DNA of 64,000 bases from Micromussa lordhowensis (GCA_964020085.1 OZ026601.1:26344914-26408913); one strand, 5' to 3'; positions 12,542 to 24,144 are shown, counted from the first letter of the stretch. Translations and numbers: made by a program. The notes: generated by a model not told the origin, from the letters alone.

Positions 12542-15500
12542 TGTTATCTCTTTCCTAGAAACACAAATTCATTTGCATGACAACAGCAATTTGCATATGA
12601 AATGTGGCACTCATGTTTGACACAACCCTTCGTTTACATCAGATCCTTGCAGACACTGATACTAATTTCACCATTAGTCATAACTATAACAAAATTTTCG
12701 AATCTGATTGGCTACCAGAACGCCCTAAGCAGTATAGCCAAATTTAGGAGCATAACCAGATAAGGAGTCCATCATGAATAACAAGGTCTCCAATAACAAG
12801 CGTTTTATTCAAGTTCCTTCCGGTGACTGAGTATTCCTCTGTAAATAAAGGAAACGTTCAGGCTTCTGCCGGTGAATTTTGCAATTGAGATCGTAAATCT
12901 CATTGTCTAATTTTTTTTTCGAATTTGATTGTAGTTATGATTAATTCGTAACAAACTATCAGGACTTCGTGTCGTCCATTTCTGTCTGTAATCATACTCA
13001 AGATTTCCTCCAGGGGCTGGTCTGATTTTTTTAATCTCTCGTACGATGACAGTCGACTCCGAATTGGACCTCATTCGACCAGTTCTTTCACTATAACGCG
13101 CATACTGTTTCCACTTCTCGAAAAAGGGATCTCTGGGCTTCATTATTTCAGTTACAAGACATCTATCATAAAGAAAAATCTAACTTTCTAACATTTAACA
13201 ACTACATTTCGAGATTTCTACGAAGAAATAGTTTTCATAAAAACAAATAATTTCTATTATTCCTCTACACAAGTCGAATAGCATTCAACTTCACTCTTTA
13301 ATGCTTTCGGAATTAATTGCAGCTGTAGCTAGCCGCAAATGCCTTTTTATTTCTGTTCTTCATATTCGAAAGACCCAATAACATTTGTACACCTCTTCCT
13401 CCTCCTCCCCCGAAAGTTCAGAGATATGAGAGAAAATTCGCCATTTTGTTGACCATCTCAAGCCACTGTTCACGACACACTACTTTTAGCATTTACATCA
13501 TGCCAGTAGGATTCTATTAAAAAACGATAGCATGGACAATTTTTTGTATACCGACATCAATATCAACAAGTATATATACCTCAAAATGTTTACGCTCATA
13601 GCTCGTGGCTTAAGTTGAGAATCCCTTTTATGTTGCACCAGTACCTTCCTCAGCGATCGGATCCAGTATTTTATTGTAAACACACCGGCGAGGACAAAAA
13701 TCACTTACAAAAATATTACCGCAGTAGACATTGCTTCCTACTGCCATTAAGCGTCTACTACAAAAGAGATTTTGGCAATTCTTCGATCGTCTCCGGCGTT
13801 CGAAGACTTGATTCTAACATAATGAAAATGACGGTTCAAAGCTGAAGATATCTTTTCTCAACATTTCCGGCCGTATTTCATCTAAATTTCTTCTTAACTA
13901 AGGGTATATTGAGATAGAAGGTCACGCTAGCAAAACAGTAATGTCTGTTAGGGAAAGTTTTCCTAGCTGCTATATCCAGTATTGAGTACTCAGCTGACTT
14001 TATTCCTTCGTTAAATTAGACATTTCGAAATGTTCATATAATCACGAATGCTACGTTTCAATGTAGAACAAGACTTCAGCTCAACTGCTGAAGAAGGACG
14101 AGTTCAAGACATTTCTACCTTTTACATGAGAAACATATTTATAAGATGGCCCGTTTCAATAGCATTTGGAACATGGCAAATAGTAGTAAAGTATAAAACT
14201 TTAAATTCCTTTGTTTTACCATTCACTTGATTGTAATTTTGAGACTCGACTGAAGTCGACAAGCTCTTCATGGCTCGTTTCCAACACGATCGGTTTGTAG
14301 TTTGAAGCATATAAATTAGCTTAAATTGTATTTAAAACTGTGCGTCCGCTAATTTCTCCCGAGTGACTATTGTATTGACCTCGTCCCAACCAGAATTCAC
14401 TCTGTTATTTAATGGCACGGCTGCAGTTCATGATCAATACCTGGTGCATGTTTCTTGACCATTAAACCACGAACGAGAAATCATCTTAACGAATTAATGA
14501 TTGAATACGGCGGTGTCTAGTAATGGATGGCAATATTACATGGGATTTTTTTAGTTCTATAGTTTTCAAAACGAGAAAATACTAGGCTTCTGGCAAAAAT
14601 GGTAATTTTCTTCAATATTGGAAGTCATAGAAAGTCCTGTCTAAGCAGCAAAACACTGATTTGTAATGTCTCCTTCGTATGATTATTTTGTGCTTGCCTT
14701 CTTCTAAGCTTGAAGACTAAATAAAACTCTTGCTGGGTATAAAAACGAGGCTCGGCGTGACTATTCAAGAGCGTTTCAGAAAACTTTTTAGCGATCATTC
14801 ACTGCTAAAAGTTCTGTTTTTTATCGATCTTTATGAGTGTGTCCTTCCCTTTGAAACTTTCAGCAAGGCTATGAACTAAGAGCTTGCTGAAACCGCAATC
14901 GGCTGAGCTACTTGTTCAAATGCACTTCTTCGGTCGAAAAATTATAATTTATTAGGTTTTACTGGATGACTGCTATACAGAAATGTTTCCTGTAATCAAC
15001 TGACGCTGTCATGTTTGCCTATGGGAAAGTGGGAGAAGATAACTTCGTCCATTTTGTAGAACGTCTCGTTGTTACAGTCTGCAGTTTAAAATCGTTTCGA
15101 TAGCTGCCGATCAAGTAGAATTTATAACGAAAACCATGACTGCTCTTGTACAATTATTAGTAAACAAAAAGCTGACAAATGTGAGCGAATGACTCGATGA
15201 ATGACTTTAGGAATGGCTTCATAAATTCACACGAGTAAGGCGTTGTTTTAACCGCTTGTTTACGTACAGTTTTAAATCTATCTTGTACCTACTCGGTCGG
15301 AAGATTTGTGTGCATGACACTAAATGACTTCGAAGCCGTCCTTTTGCGAAGCCGGATAATCTGACGGTCACTAAGTTGCTTCATTCGATCATCTAATCCT
15401 CAAACGCTTTCTAAACGAAATTATTAGAAATGATGTTTCGTTGGCACCCTGGTACAGCGTCTAACATTAACTCCCTATAGTTTCAAATGGTATTTAAATC

Positions 15501-16335
15501 TCCCTGAAGGATAACACTCGCAAATGTTACATACTGTATGTGTTTTGATATTACATTTGGTATTTTGTGATCGATCGAATTTGTTCTTGCGTCGAAACTA
15601 AATATCGTTGACCAACATCCGAGCGAATCCCTCTCATTCAAACAATGATATAAACCGATTCCTGCTAATTTAACATAACGATATGACATGCTGAATGATT
15701 TTCTTACCTTGTTCTTCGTGTCAAACCGCTTGTCATGATAAGTTTTCGCTTTACACAACTTAGGAATACAGCAGAAAATGGGAAATACAGATCTCTTTCC
15801 AAGAATCCTTAACGATTCTAGGAAATGCTTTTGCAGGCTCCAAAAATATCTTTCCGAGAAAACAAGATCATTATCACATGATACCGACACGTGACGCAAG
15901 CATTGCATAGTTTGTTATGCAATGTGGCGAGTAGAGCCGCCTCTCATGCTGAATCAAATGGCTGCTCGTTGTCTGGAAAAATCACGAGGAATTAAACTTT
16001 TCTAAAAGTTTGGTGTATTTGGGCGGCGGGAAAAGGATAGGTTTGTGCAGTGGATCGGCCCAAACACGTGTTCATGACCACACAATTATCTAACCAATAA
16101 TGTGCACGGATTCACTATTTTTCGTCGTGATTTTTTGTTTTTTGCAAATTTAACGTATGGCAAGTAGATTGATATGCTTGGACTACTTTGGATTTTGCTC
16201 GTTATATTGTCGGGAGGGGTTCGGTTTCAAAACCTTCCCGTGTTCTCCATAGACGAAACTTCTGAATTCTGATGTTAATAAAAAATACTTGAGATTGGCG
16301 GATTTTCCGGCCTAGAAACTACACCTGATTTTCAC
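12542..16335. other. long gene-free stretch
   Basis: I found no ORF with a recognisable domain and no convincing exon. A degenerate copy of the 1041-1190 foldback family lies at about 12920-13110 (CAGGACTTCGTGTCGTCC, then CTGTCTGTAATCATACTC). The 141-aa frame at 15483-15908 (minus) has no family resemblance that I can see and is left unassigned. Confidence 0.5.
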
Positions 16336-16518
16336 ATGACCCCCCGCTCCCCACCCCCCTCCCTCATTCCTATCCCGATTTCTCCTCTTGACCACCAAAG
16401 ACCGACTTTCAATAACAAGTGTTGGGTGGGACCCACGAGAGACTCGAGTCAAACCGAAAGGAGAGAGAGAGCCCTAGACCTTTCTAAACGGTTCGTTCAA
16501 AAGTTGTATCAGAAACAG

Positions 16519-16671
16519 ATGGATCAAATGCATAATTTGGCAGTTTTGCTCGGGGTCCTGGCCTCTCTCCTGCCTGCCACCTGGTCCATCCCTTGTGGAA
16601 TCAAGCATGAATGTCAACTAAACGCAAATTGCTTTTATTCATTGCTTCGTTTCTCTAACACACAAGCCTAA
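16519..16671 (+). CDS. possible signal-peptide exon of a secreted protein
   Basis: From the ATG at 16519 the frame opens with a short polar stretch, then the hydrophobic run LAVLLGVLASLLPA, then a Cys-bearing segment with C-x5-C-x5-C spacing (CGIKHEC then QLNANC). This resembles a secretory signal followed by the start of an EGF-like or other disulfide-rich domain. No clear GT donor or downstream exon was found, and the frame stops at 16669-16671. It could be a true first exon, a gene fragment or chance. Confidence 0.25.
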   Translation: MDQMHNLAVLLGVLASLLPATWSIPCGIKHECQLNANCFYSLLRFSNTQA

Positions 16672-18081
16672 CTAAATCTATTTCAATATACTCGTCTCTG
16701 GCATCGTTTAATTCTACTGAACGTGTTCAGAGTTCACTTAATCAGCAACAGAAACTCAACCTTTTAAAGACAAGGCTTCTCTAGGGAAAAGTGATTTATG
16801 CTATCATAGTTGTATGCTTTATATTACAGTCTTAAAAAGGTCATTGCTTCAAAAATAGCCTACATCAAGCTTATTATATTGGGAGAACCAAAACCATCAA
16901 GAACGTTTTGGTGCTGTGTATTAATAAAACCGCTGCAAAAAAAAACGACAAAGAGACGGTACACGTCTCTAAAACATGCCCTAGTATAAAAACTATTTTC
17001 TACTTTAAAATTGGCATTGAAAATCAGAACACATTTCGTTATTTAAACCATCAACTGAAAGGTGTACCTCTCTGTTTCCTATGTTTGACAGGTATGTTTT
17101 CAAACTTATTTTAAGCAATTACTGCTATATTCTTGCATTTACATTTTACTTCACGTATTCTGAAGTATGGACTACTTCATATATTCTACTGAAAACTACG
17201 TAGCAGACTGTATCTAGAACGAGTAAATAGGAATTACATGCAAGAGTTAAACTAGAAAAAAATTGCTAACTGTGAAATGACGCACCTACGTTTAAAGAAT
17301 ATAATGGAGCTATTGGGTCAAGTGTATTAAAGGATCATATTTTTACATGTCTGTAATTCAAAGGCAAACCTAGGACATGTTCAAAACTGAGCCTTCCTAC
17401 TGTTCAACAAGTTTGAAGTTACGAAAGGCAACGGCTAACAAACAATGGTAATCTCATGTTGCCACTGTCAATATGGAAGAGCCGGCCTACATTGTATTTG
17501 CCTGCATTAACTCAACGTCTGTCAAAGGCAAGATCTTTTTGCCTTCTTAAACCTTACAAAATAACCCAAACTAACCTAATATCGTCTCTATGAGAAAAAA
17601 ACAACTGTATATTCACGAAATAAAAATAAATATTGTAATACTCGCTATAGGCATGCTTTTACACTTTGCTAAATATTTGGAAGCTTACAGCGACGAATTT
17701 TACGGTTTCAAGAAATAAGAACACCATTCATTTGCTGGAACTATTAGTTCATGCTAGAGAACATGCACGGGTTTGACCCATCAGCACTTCTAAAAGCATG
17801 GATCACTCTATATGTATTACTTGACTTTTCGACTTTTTTAAAACTGACTTGTTCGATTAAGTTAACATCCGCTAATTAACACATTCGTTGGAACATTGGC
17901 AGTAACATCTGAAATGCATCCTTGAATATTCTCAGCTTCTCCAAACACTTGCCACGCCCTGTCAGATCAAATACAGTATATACCATACATTAGATTTTAA
18001 GTAAATTTTCAGCTTCGACTATTGCATTCCTAGCTTTTTGATTTGCTAAAAAACTCCGACTATGAGCCAATAGTCGGAGTT
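16672..18081. other. gene-free stretch before the TTAA element
   Basis: No exon or RNA gene recognised. A small hairpin (ACTCCGACTAT / ATAGTCGGAGT) sits at about 18053-18080, directly against the TTAA element. Confidence 0.45.
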
Positions 18082-18690
18082 TTAAGGTGGCCGAACACAG
18101 TTTTGAAGTGCCTATGTCTAATTCACCATAACTTTTAAACTGTCTATGCTTTGGCGCCCATTTTGTGCAAGAGTCAAGGTTGATTACAGAAGTATTTATT
18201 CTCAAATTTTGACTAGGGTGTGTGCTGTTGCCATGGCAATGGGGCTGGTTAAAAACAAGGCTTAAATAGTGGTTTTTGTTTATTTAAAAAGGATCCAGTC
18301 GTTAGATTGTTTTTATATTTGGCACTCTAAGAATTGATATTAAATCCCTTCTGTCAACACGGTTCTAATAAAATTTTGACATAGGCGATTTTCGTAACTC
18401 GCCGTTCATCGTTTTCTGTATTATTAAAAATCCCCTATGTCAAAATACAGATTTTTTGGTAAATCATTCACGTGGTCTCTGATCTATTTTTCTGCCAAAT
18501 TTCTTTAAGTTCTAACGACTGGATCGTTAGAAATCGGCATGTTTCTGCTAAAGCAATCGGTCTCAATTTTTCGAGCAAATGTTTAACTGGGTTCTTTTGG
18601 TAACAAACAAAACCTGAAATTGCTGGGTTCTTTGCATCGTTACCTTTTCTAGCACATCTTTGTAATAAAAGACTAAAGCCATCAATACAC
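18082..18690 (-). mobile_element. TTAA-flanked element copy 2, left part
   Basis: This matches the copy at 2024-2805 in inverted orientation, beginning TTAAGGTGGCCGAACACAG. The match stops abruptly at 18690, inside ...CATCAATACAC, where the Polinton begins, and resumes at 38719. Confidence 0.85.
18685..18690. other. Polinton target-site duplication, left (ATACAC)
   Basis: ATACAC lies directly before the left terminus and is repeated at 38719-38724. The uninterrupted homologous repeat near 2180 has this hexamer only once (as GTGTAT), which confirms a 6-bp duplication, the length typical of Polintons. Confidence 0.95.
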
Positions 18691-18930
18691 AGTAGTGTAG
18701 TAATTGGGGGATCTGGCGCAATTTCCGGATTTTACGCATCTCAGCGTAGTTAGTGTAAAAATCTGAGTCTAAAATATATGATATAATACACTAAAACAGC
18801 GTAGTTATGCGTAGGTAGTGTAAGTAGCGTAGATATCGTAAAAATTAGACATACTATTTTACGCACAAAAATGCCTAAAATGCGTAGGATAGTGTAGGAT
18901 ATAGTAAAATTTAGATTGTTCTCACGATGC
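18691..18930 (+). repeat. Polinton left terminal inverted repeat
   Basis: 240 bp, matching the complement of 38479-38718 over its whole length by eye. It is filled with degenerate direct repeats of GCGTAG and TAGTGTA (for example CAGCGTAGTTAGTGTA and GCGTAGGTAGTGTA). Coding sequence of the VLTF3-like gene ends only 8 bp inside it. Confidence 0.97.
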
Positions 18931-18938
18931 GTAATTTT

Positions 18939-19934
18939 TTAAGACTTGATAAATTTCCAACCAGCGTTCTCACCACCTAGATGTTCACAGATTTTTTTCC
19001 AAATTTTATCATGTTCATAGAGTTTTAAACGATCTTTATACAATTTTAGCTTTGGTAAAAATTCATTATATCCAAGTATTTGGCAAAATTTATAGATGAT
19101 ATATGAATAGGAAAAGAAATTGCTTCTATTTTTACCTTTAAAAATTTCAAATGGCTCTTGAATTTGTAAAAACCTCATTTTCATTTTTTCTTCCATTATA
19201 GGAGTCATTTGTAATGGAGGTATTTTTGTTATTCGATACAAAATTTGTGTGGCATGATTATAATAACGTAATTTACGATGTTTTTTAAGATATCTTTTAA
19301 TATCTGCTTCTGTTAACTTTTCCAAAGAATTTTCCATCCTTTCACGAATGATTTCTTTGAAAATATTATTAATAACATCTTCTGAGACTTTAAAACTTTC
19401 TTTGCCTTGGATATTGGCTAAACAGTCACAAAAATGATTATATCTTTTGTAATCATTTTCTGCGGGTTTTATAGATGATTTTTCTGGATTTGTTGAGACA
19501 TTTATGCTTATTCCACAACTTAGACAAGTACTTATCCCTTCATCGACGTTCAATACTCGAAATTTTTCACATGTATAACAATAGTTATCTTCATTTATAT
19601 TATTTTCACTGTATTGTAGTTCATCAGGGAAGATATTATATTTATACCTTTTATAATAAGAATTATCAACACCATGGACAAAATGTTTTGCTCTATTTTC
19701 TGTATGTAAAAAAAGTAAAATAGCATTCTTTAATAAATAACTAGTACGAAGATTTTTGATATCATTTATTTCATTTTCTAACCTTATTTGTTCAATTTGA
19801 TCAATTCTAGAATAATCTTTTTTGATGGATAAATTTAGAATTTTTTTTTTAAAATCTGGTATTTTTTTTTCTTTCAGAACAATTTCTGAAAGTTTTTTAC
19901 GATGTAGATTGCCAATGGTCTCTTTGTTCATCAT
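18939..19934 (-). CDS. VLTF3-like late transcription factor
   Basis: 331 aa. A lysine-rich N-terminus (1-70) is followed by a zinc-ribbon-like pair, C119-x2-C122 and C137-x2-C140. Then come the segment YKRYNHFCDCLANIQGKES (about 163-180), a basic region KKHRKLRYYNH (218-227), and the C-terminal signature NFFSYSYIIYKF (272-283) with IWKKIC near the end (311-316). This order matches the poxvirus late transcription factor 3 family (Pox_VLTF3), found across nucleocytoplasmic large DNA viruses, where it activates late promoters with the viral RNA polymerase. I see no RNA polymerase genes in the element, so a host or helper-virus polymerase is implied. It is the last gene before the left TIR. The ATG is preceded by an AT-rich GTATATTAGTTATT. 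Confidence 0.8.
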   Translation of the reverse strand: MMNKETIGNLHRKKLSEIVLKEKKIPDFKKKILNLSIKKDYSRIDQIEQIRLENEINDIKNLRTSYLLKNAILLFLHTENRAKHFVHGVDNSYYKRYKYNIFPDELQYSENNINEDNYCYTCEKFRVLNVDEGISTCLSCGISINVSTNPEKSSIKPAENDYKRYNHFCDCLANIQGKESFKVSEDVINNIFKEIIRERMENSLEKLTEADIKRYLKKHRKLRYYNHATQILYRITKIPPLQMTPIMEEKMKMRFLQIQEPFEIFKGKNRSNFFSYSYIIYKFCQILGYNEFLPKLKLYKDRLKLYEHDKIWKKICEHLGGENAGWKFIKS

Positions 19935-19939
19935 AATAA

Positions 19940-20107
19940 CTAATATACTTTATTCTTTAAAGTAGAGTAATCTTCACTCTCACTGCTCGATGATTCCTCA
20001 CTGCTCGTCGATTCCTCATCTGAATTAGGATCATAATCACTATCGCTACTATCAGTATCATGAAGTGGGTCTTCAGTCAAGAATTTTTTAAAATTAGGAA
20101 TTGGCAT
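19940..20107 (-). CDS. small acidic Ser/Asp/Glu-rich protein
   Basis: A 55-aa ORF between the VLTF3-like gene and PolB. After a short N-terminal MPIPNFKKFL segment it is almost continuous Asp, Glu and Ser (for example DTDSSDSDYD and SSEESSSSESEDY). Its ATG abuts AGTATAT, the start context shared by most genes of the element. Acidic low-complexity proteins often mimic nucleic acid or act as activation or chaperone tails; no function is assigned. It would be missed by a 60-residue cutoff. Confidence 0.6.
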   Translation of the reverse strand: MPIPNFKKFLTEDPLHDTDSSDSDYDPNSDEESTSSEESSSSESEDYSTLKNKVY

Positions 20108-20112
20108 ATATA

Positions 20113-23100
20113 CTATAAATTATTATTTATTTTATGATTCCCATATGCGTAACTACTGATACCATCATCTAAAATATATCTTTTATCATCAAAAGGTGAT
20201 AATGATACTTTATTAATTTGGTAACTAGATATCTGATGATACTCTGACCGGATAGTTCGCATCTTATGCCTCATAGTATTACATTTTTGTAAGGTATCAC
20301 GATAATCAGAGAGAGATAATTCACTCTTAATGACATTCTTCTTGACACCTTTAGCAGTCTTGTTTTCCTTGTTTTCTGTCTTGTAACTATACATTTTACT
20401 TTTTAGACCAACAAATTCAGTGATTGGATCACCAGCTGCTTCATCTTTGAATTTACCAATTACTTTTTTATTTTCTGCAAAAAAGAACTCTGACGATTTG
20501 GGATAATCACTATTGTCAAACCTTTCCTTATCTTTATATAAATCGCTATAAAGATCTTCTGCTTTTATATGGTAAAATAAAGAATCAGTATCAGTAAAAA
20601 GTAACTTTGCATCAGGGTATTTTTTTCTGATATAATTGTAATGGAAGTCATACATTAATGTTTTACTTAGATCTAGAATAGAGAATCCAACATAAGAGGG
20701 TTTATTTAAGACTAGTCTAGCCTTTTTCATTTGTACCCCAACTAAATTTTCATCAAATATTTTACTAGAAACGTACATTGGTTGCCTTGTCAATTTCAAT
20801 AAATGATCCGGATCAGTTTCTAATTTGATATTAGATCTTTTTCTAATGTTTTCCATGGTTTTACCAAACACAGAGTTATTCATCAGCTTAAAGAAGTCTT
20901 TCTCAAAACTATTCTTAGCCATTGTTCTCTTTTCAGTGTTAAAATCAATGTATCTTTTCATCCAAGGCTTCTGTGTAAATTCCAATACTCTGTGAATCTT
21001 CTTTAACTTCATACCAAGAGATAAATAAAGCTGCAAATTTCTGTAATGTAATACATACTTTTCTTTATTCCTTAGATTAGGAACCAACTTGTGAACTCTA
21101 CCACTGCTAATATTTTCTTTTGCTTTTAAATCTTTGCAATACTTTGACAACATATCATCAGTGATTAAAATCTTTTCTGGTGCTAATGGATAATCATTAT
21201 GCAAATCGTGTAGCTCTTCCGGATATTCTAAATCTACCTCTAAAATGGCACCTTTTCTAGTATTATTTGTGTAATTTTCTAAGATGAAATCTTCAGAGGG
21301 AATCCATTTGAAATCTCCAGTTGGAAGTGACTGTGACATAGCCCATCCATAAAGATTATTTGCATCTAAATACATTAAATAACTACTTTCATCTTCTGGA
21401 TTGTAACCCTTCATATACTTGTTGTTTGCAACAGCATGTCTATGAGTAATAGTACTAATACCACCTCTCATTCCCTTTTCAATGAATAGTTGTTGATCTA
21501 AATCTGAAATTAAGTCTAGATTTATTTTTGTCATTCGGAGTAATGCATCCCATGATAACCCAGGTGCAGAGTAATAATGACAAGGATCCAACCTATAATA
21601 CCCCAGACAAGTCTTTCTAAAGCTTTCAAATACATCCGCTAAGAGTAGAACATCTGTACGCAAATATAAATCATGATAATCACCTAAGTCTTTAATTTGG
21701 AAGGCACTCCATACTCGTTTTGCGTGCTCATAGTCACTCTCTGAAATATTTGTATCATTCAAAATACTATAAAAATCTTCTCTTGCGGGTAAAGACTTCT
21801 CACTGAATCGCTGGAATGAGTCCATGTAATCATAAGGGTAAACACCTTTTCGCTTTATTAATCTAAATTGATCATCATTTGGAAAAGCTTTCTTTGAATA
21901 AAAGAATGCATTATCACTTAGATTACTGCTTAGTCTGTTTAAACTCTGACTCATAAATGAAAAACTGTCAATGAAAGTCAAATGATTACCTAGTCTAAAG
22001 CCAATATATTTCTCAAAATTACTTGCTATAACACCAACATCAATATTAACATCTTGTCTTACTAAATGACCAATCTTTTGCATGATAAAATGGCAGTCAT
22101 AGCCTTTAAGATTATGAAAGATTACAGGAATTTTTAACTTTTCTGCACTAATAGCCCATTTAAGATTACAATCACTATGAGCAGCGCCACGATATTTACC
22201 AGTAATATGGCAATGATCTCTAACTTTTTGTTTTGAAGGTTTTTGCTCATTAAATTTTCTCGCACAAATATGACATTTAGTAGAATTTTGGAAATCTCTT
22301 TCATTTTTCTCTGTCATAACTAATGGTTTCTGGAATTGTTCGCTAACTATTCTTTGACAATCTTTTACTTCACTCAACATTTTCATGATAAATTTTTCGA
22401 TACAATCTTCTCCACGGTAAATTTCTACTGGTTTGGAATATCTCTTATCATATCTACAGACTAATTTATATCCGTAACTACAGGCCTTATGACTCTGATA
22501 AGTACTCGTGTAAGATTGACCATCACTAGGTTGGCAACCGTCTATTTTTTCTGTGATTGCTTCAAAATCAGCGTAAATTACAAAAGGCGCAGGTAACATT
22601 TTCTTGTGATTTTTGAAATAAATTTTTGATCCTGCCTCAGGCATCTTGATCGCTTGAGTTCCATTAAGGAGCAGGCAATCCTGCTTGTGGTTTTCCAGGA
22701 CTCTAGCAGAACTGCAACAATGAAGACAACGCAAACAAAAATATTTCTTTTCTTTGTGATCATTGAATGAAAACATAAATCGATCGAAATCCTTGATAAG
22801 TACATAGTGGCTCTTGTCTCCTTCTTCAATCCATAGTAATTCCAAGTGGTCTGTAAAATTAGTTTCTGATATTCTGATAGGATAAGCTTCCCCATCATAA
22901 CCAAATACACAGATATTAATCTTATTTTGCTTTTCAATCTTATGAATATCTTTTACAGTGACCGGAAAAGTGATACCGGTGTAATCTAAACGTTTCACTG
23001 ATTCCCTATCTGCCTTAGTTATTCTTTGAGGGTCTTTTTTTAATGGATTTAGGTGCCTGTTATGACACCATAGGAAACATTTATTGTCTGTATTTTGGGG

Positions 23101-24144
23101 ATTGATTAAACCCTTCATAGGGTTACGTAGTTCCTCAGGTAGTTCAATATATGATGATCCTCTTAATGGAAAGTAAGAGACAATATTAATGATATGTAAT
23201 TTTACTGATTCAAAGACCCAACCAGAACCTTCAGATAGCCAAACAGCTATTAACTCTAAAATTCTTTCAATACCATTATCGATAGACTCTTCTATATCTA
23301 GTCTATTGGTCACCGTAAAAGGGCCAGCGTTAAAATAAGGTTCTCGGTAAATCTGCTCATTCTCAGTAAGCTTTGATAATCGAACCCTTAGTGTAGTATT
23401 GTATTTAAAACCCCTTCTATCTGATAATGATCGCATTAAAAGATCAAATATTGCTCGTTTAGTACTACTTAACTGTACCCCTGGGTCATTTCTATTGACA
23501 ATTTGTACATCATAAGATTGAACATTACCTCTTAATGCATTGGATCGCTCAGTAATAGTGATGTCTTTAGGGATAAATTTCAAATTTCTTCTGAATTCTC
23601 TTATAGTTTCAGGCCTATAATATGGAGCGATTTGATCAATCACATTTTTAACCTTACTTTGAAGGCTTGTAGGTACAGGTTTTATAGGTCTTATTATTTT
23701 TAGCCTCGGTAAAGGCACTGGAGCGGCTGGTGGTTTTGTACGTGGTTTTGGTACTGGTGGGGGTGGTCTATATTCAGTAGGTCTTAATGGTTCTGGTAAA
23801 TTGACTGAGGGACTTATCGGATCATCTATTAAAGTACCTCCAAGGTATGAGTCCCTTAGTCTCCTTTCTGCAGTTGATCGGATTAGTCGATTTTCAACAT
23901 AATCTCCATGTTTCTTAGATCTTCGTGGTTGTGGGTTGACAGGTGGGGCTGGTAGTGGCTGACCTTGCGGACCTTTTTTTGCTTCATTAAGCTTATGAAT
24001 ATCTGTCTTTAAATGCTGATATTTTCCCCCTTTTGAATATTTTTTCTTGCATATATTACAATACCAATCAGATGGTTTTGGTAATGTGTCTGCAGATATC
24101 TTTTTGTATTTAATTTTGGGTTTAATTTTAACTTTGAAATCCAT
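20113..24144 (-). CDS. polB: family B DNA polymerase (protein-primed type)
   Basis: 1,343 aa, within the usual Polinton range. The N-terminus has a C2H2-like finger (C29-x2-C32, H43, H50, context WYCNICKKKY), then a proline-rich linker (about 65-165). The 3'-5' exonuclease motifs are IYADFEAI (about 523), LKGYDCHF (about 678) and YLRTDVLLLADV (about 828). An HNH-like Cys/His cluster, CHIC then RDHCHITGKYRG, lies at about 625-660 and is typical of animal Polinton polymerases. The palm motifs are YLDANNLYGW (about 925), KLMNNSVFGKTMEN (about 1088) and FTDTDSLFY (about 1184). All catalytic aspartates are present. It should replicate the element from its termini. The ATG is preceded by TATATATAG. 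Confidence 0.97.
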   Translation of the reverse strand: MDFKVKIKPKIKYKKISADTLPKPSDWYCNICKKKYSKGGKYQHLKTDIHKLNEAKKGPQGQPLPAPPVNPQPRRSKKHGDYVENRLIRSTAERRLRDSYLGGTLIDDPISPSVNLPEPLRPTEYRPPPPVPKPRTKPPAAPVPLPRLKIIRPIKPVPTSLQSKVKNVIDQIAPYYRPETIREFRRNLKFIPKDITITERSNALRGNVQSYDVQIVNRNDPGVQLSSTKRAIFDLLMRSLSDRRGFKYNTTLRVRLSKLTENEQIYREPYFNAGPFTVTNRLDIEESIDNGIERILELIAVWLSEGSGWVFESVKLHIINIVSYFPLRGSSYIELPEELRNPMKGLINPQNTDNKCFLWCHNRHLNPLKKDPQRITKADRESVKRLDYTGITFPVTVKDIHKIEKQNKINICVFGYDGEAYPIRISETNFTDHLELLWIEEGDKSHYVLIKDFDRFMFSFNDHKEKKYFCLRCLHCCSSARVLENHKQDCLLLNGTQAIKMPEAGSKIYFKNHKKMLPAPFVIYADFEAITEKIDGCQPSDGQSYTSTYQSHKACSYGYKLVCRYDKRYSKPVEIYRGEDCIEKFIMKMLSEVKDCQRIVSEQFQKPLVMTEKNERDFQNSTKCHICARKFNEQKPSKQKVRDHCHITGKYRGAAHSDCNLKWAISAEKLKIPVIFHNLKGYDCHFIMQKIGHLVRQDVNIDVGVIASNFEKYIGFRLGNHLTFIDSFSFMSQSLNRLSSNLSDNAFFYSKKAFPNDDQFRLIKRKGVYPYDYMDSFQRFSEKSLPAREDFYSILNDTNISESDYEHAKRVWSAFQIKDLGDYHDLYLRTDVLLLADVFESFRKTCLGYYRLDPCHYYSAPGLSWDALLRMTKINLDLISDLDQQLFIEKGMRGGISTITHRHAVANNKYMKGYNPEDESSYLMYLDANNLYGWAMSQSLPTGDFKWIPSEDFILENYTNNTRKGAILEVDLEYPEELHDLHNDYPLAPEKILITDDMLSKYCKDLKAKENISSGRVHKLVPNLRNKEKYVLHYRNLQLYLSLGMKLKKIHRVLEFTQKPWMKRYIDFNTEKRTMAKNSFEKDFFKLMNNSVFGKTMENIRKRSNIKLETDPDHLLKLTRQPMYVSSKIFDENLVGVQMKKARLVLNKPSYVGFSILDLSKTLMYDFHYNYIRKKYPDAKLLFTDTDSLFYHIKAEDLYSDLYKDKERFDNSDYPKSSEFFFAENKKVIGKFKDEAAGDPITEFVGLKSKMYSYKTENKENKTAKGVKKNVIKSELSLSDYRDTLQKCNTMRHKMRTIRSEYHQISSYQINKVSLSPFDDKRYILDDGISSYAYGNHKINNNL

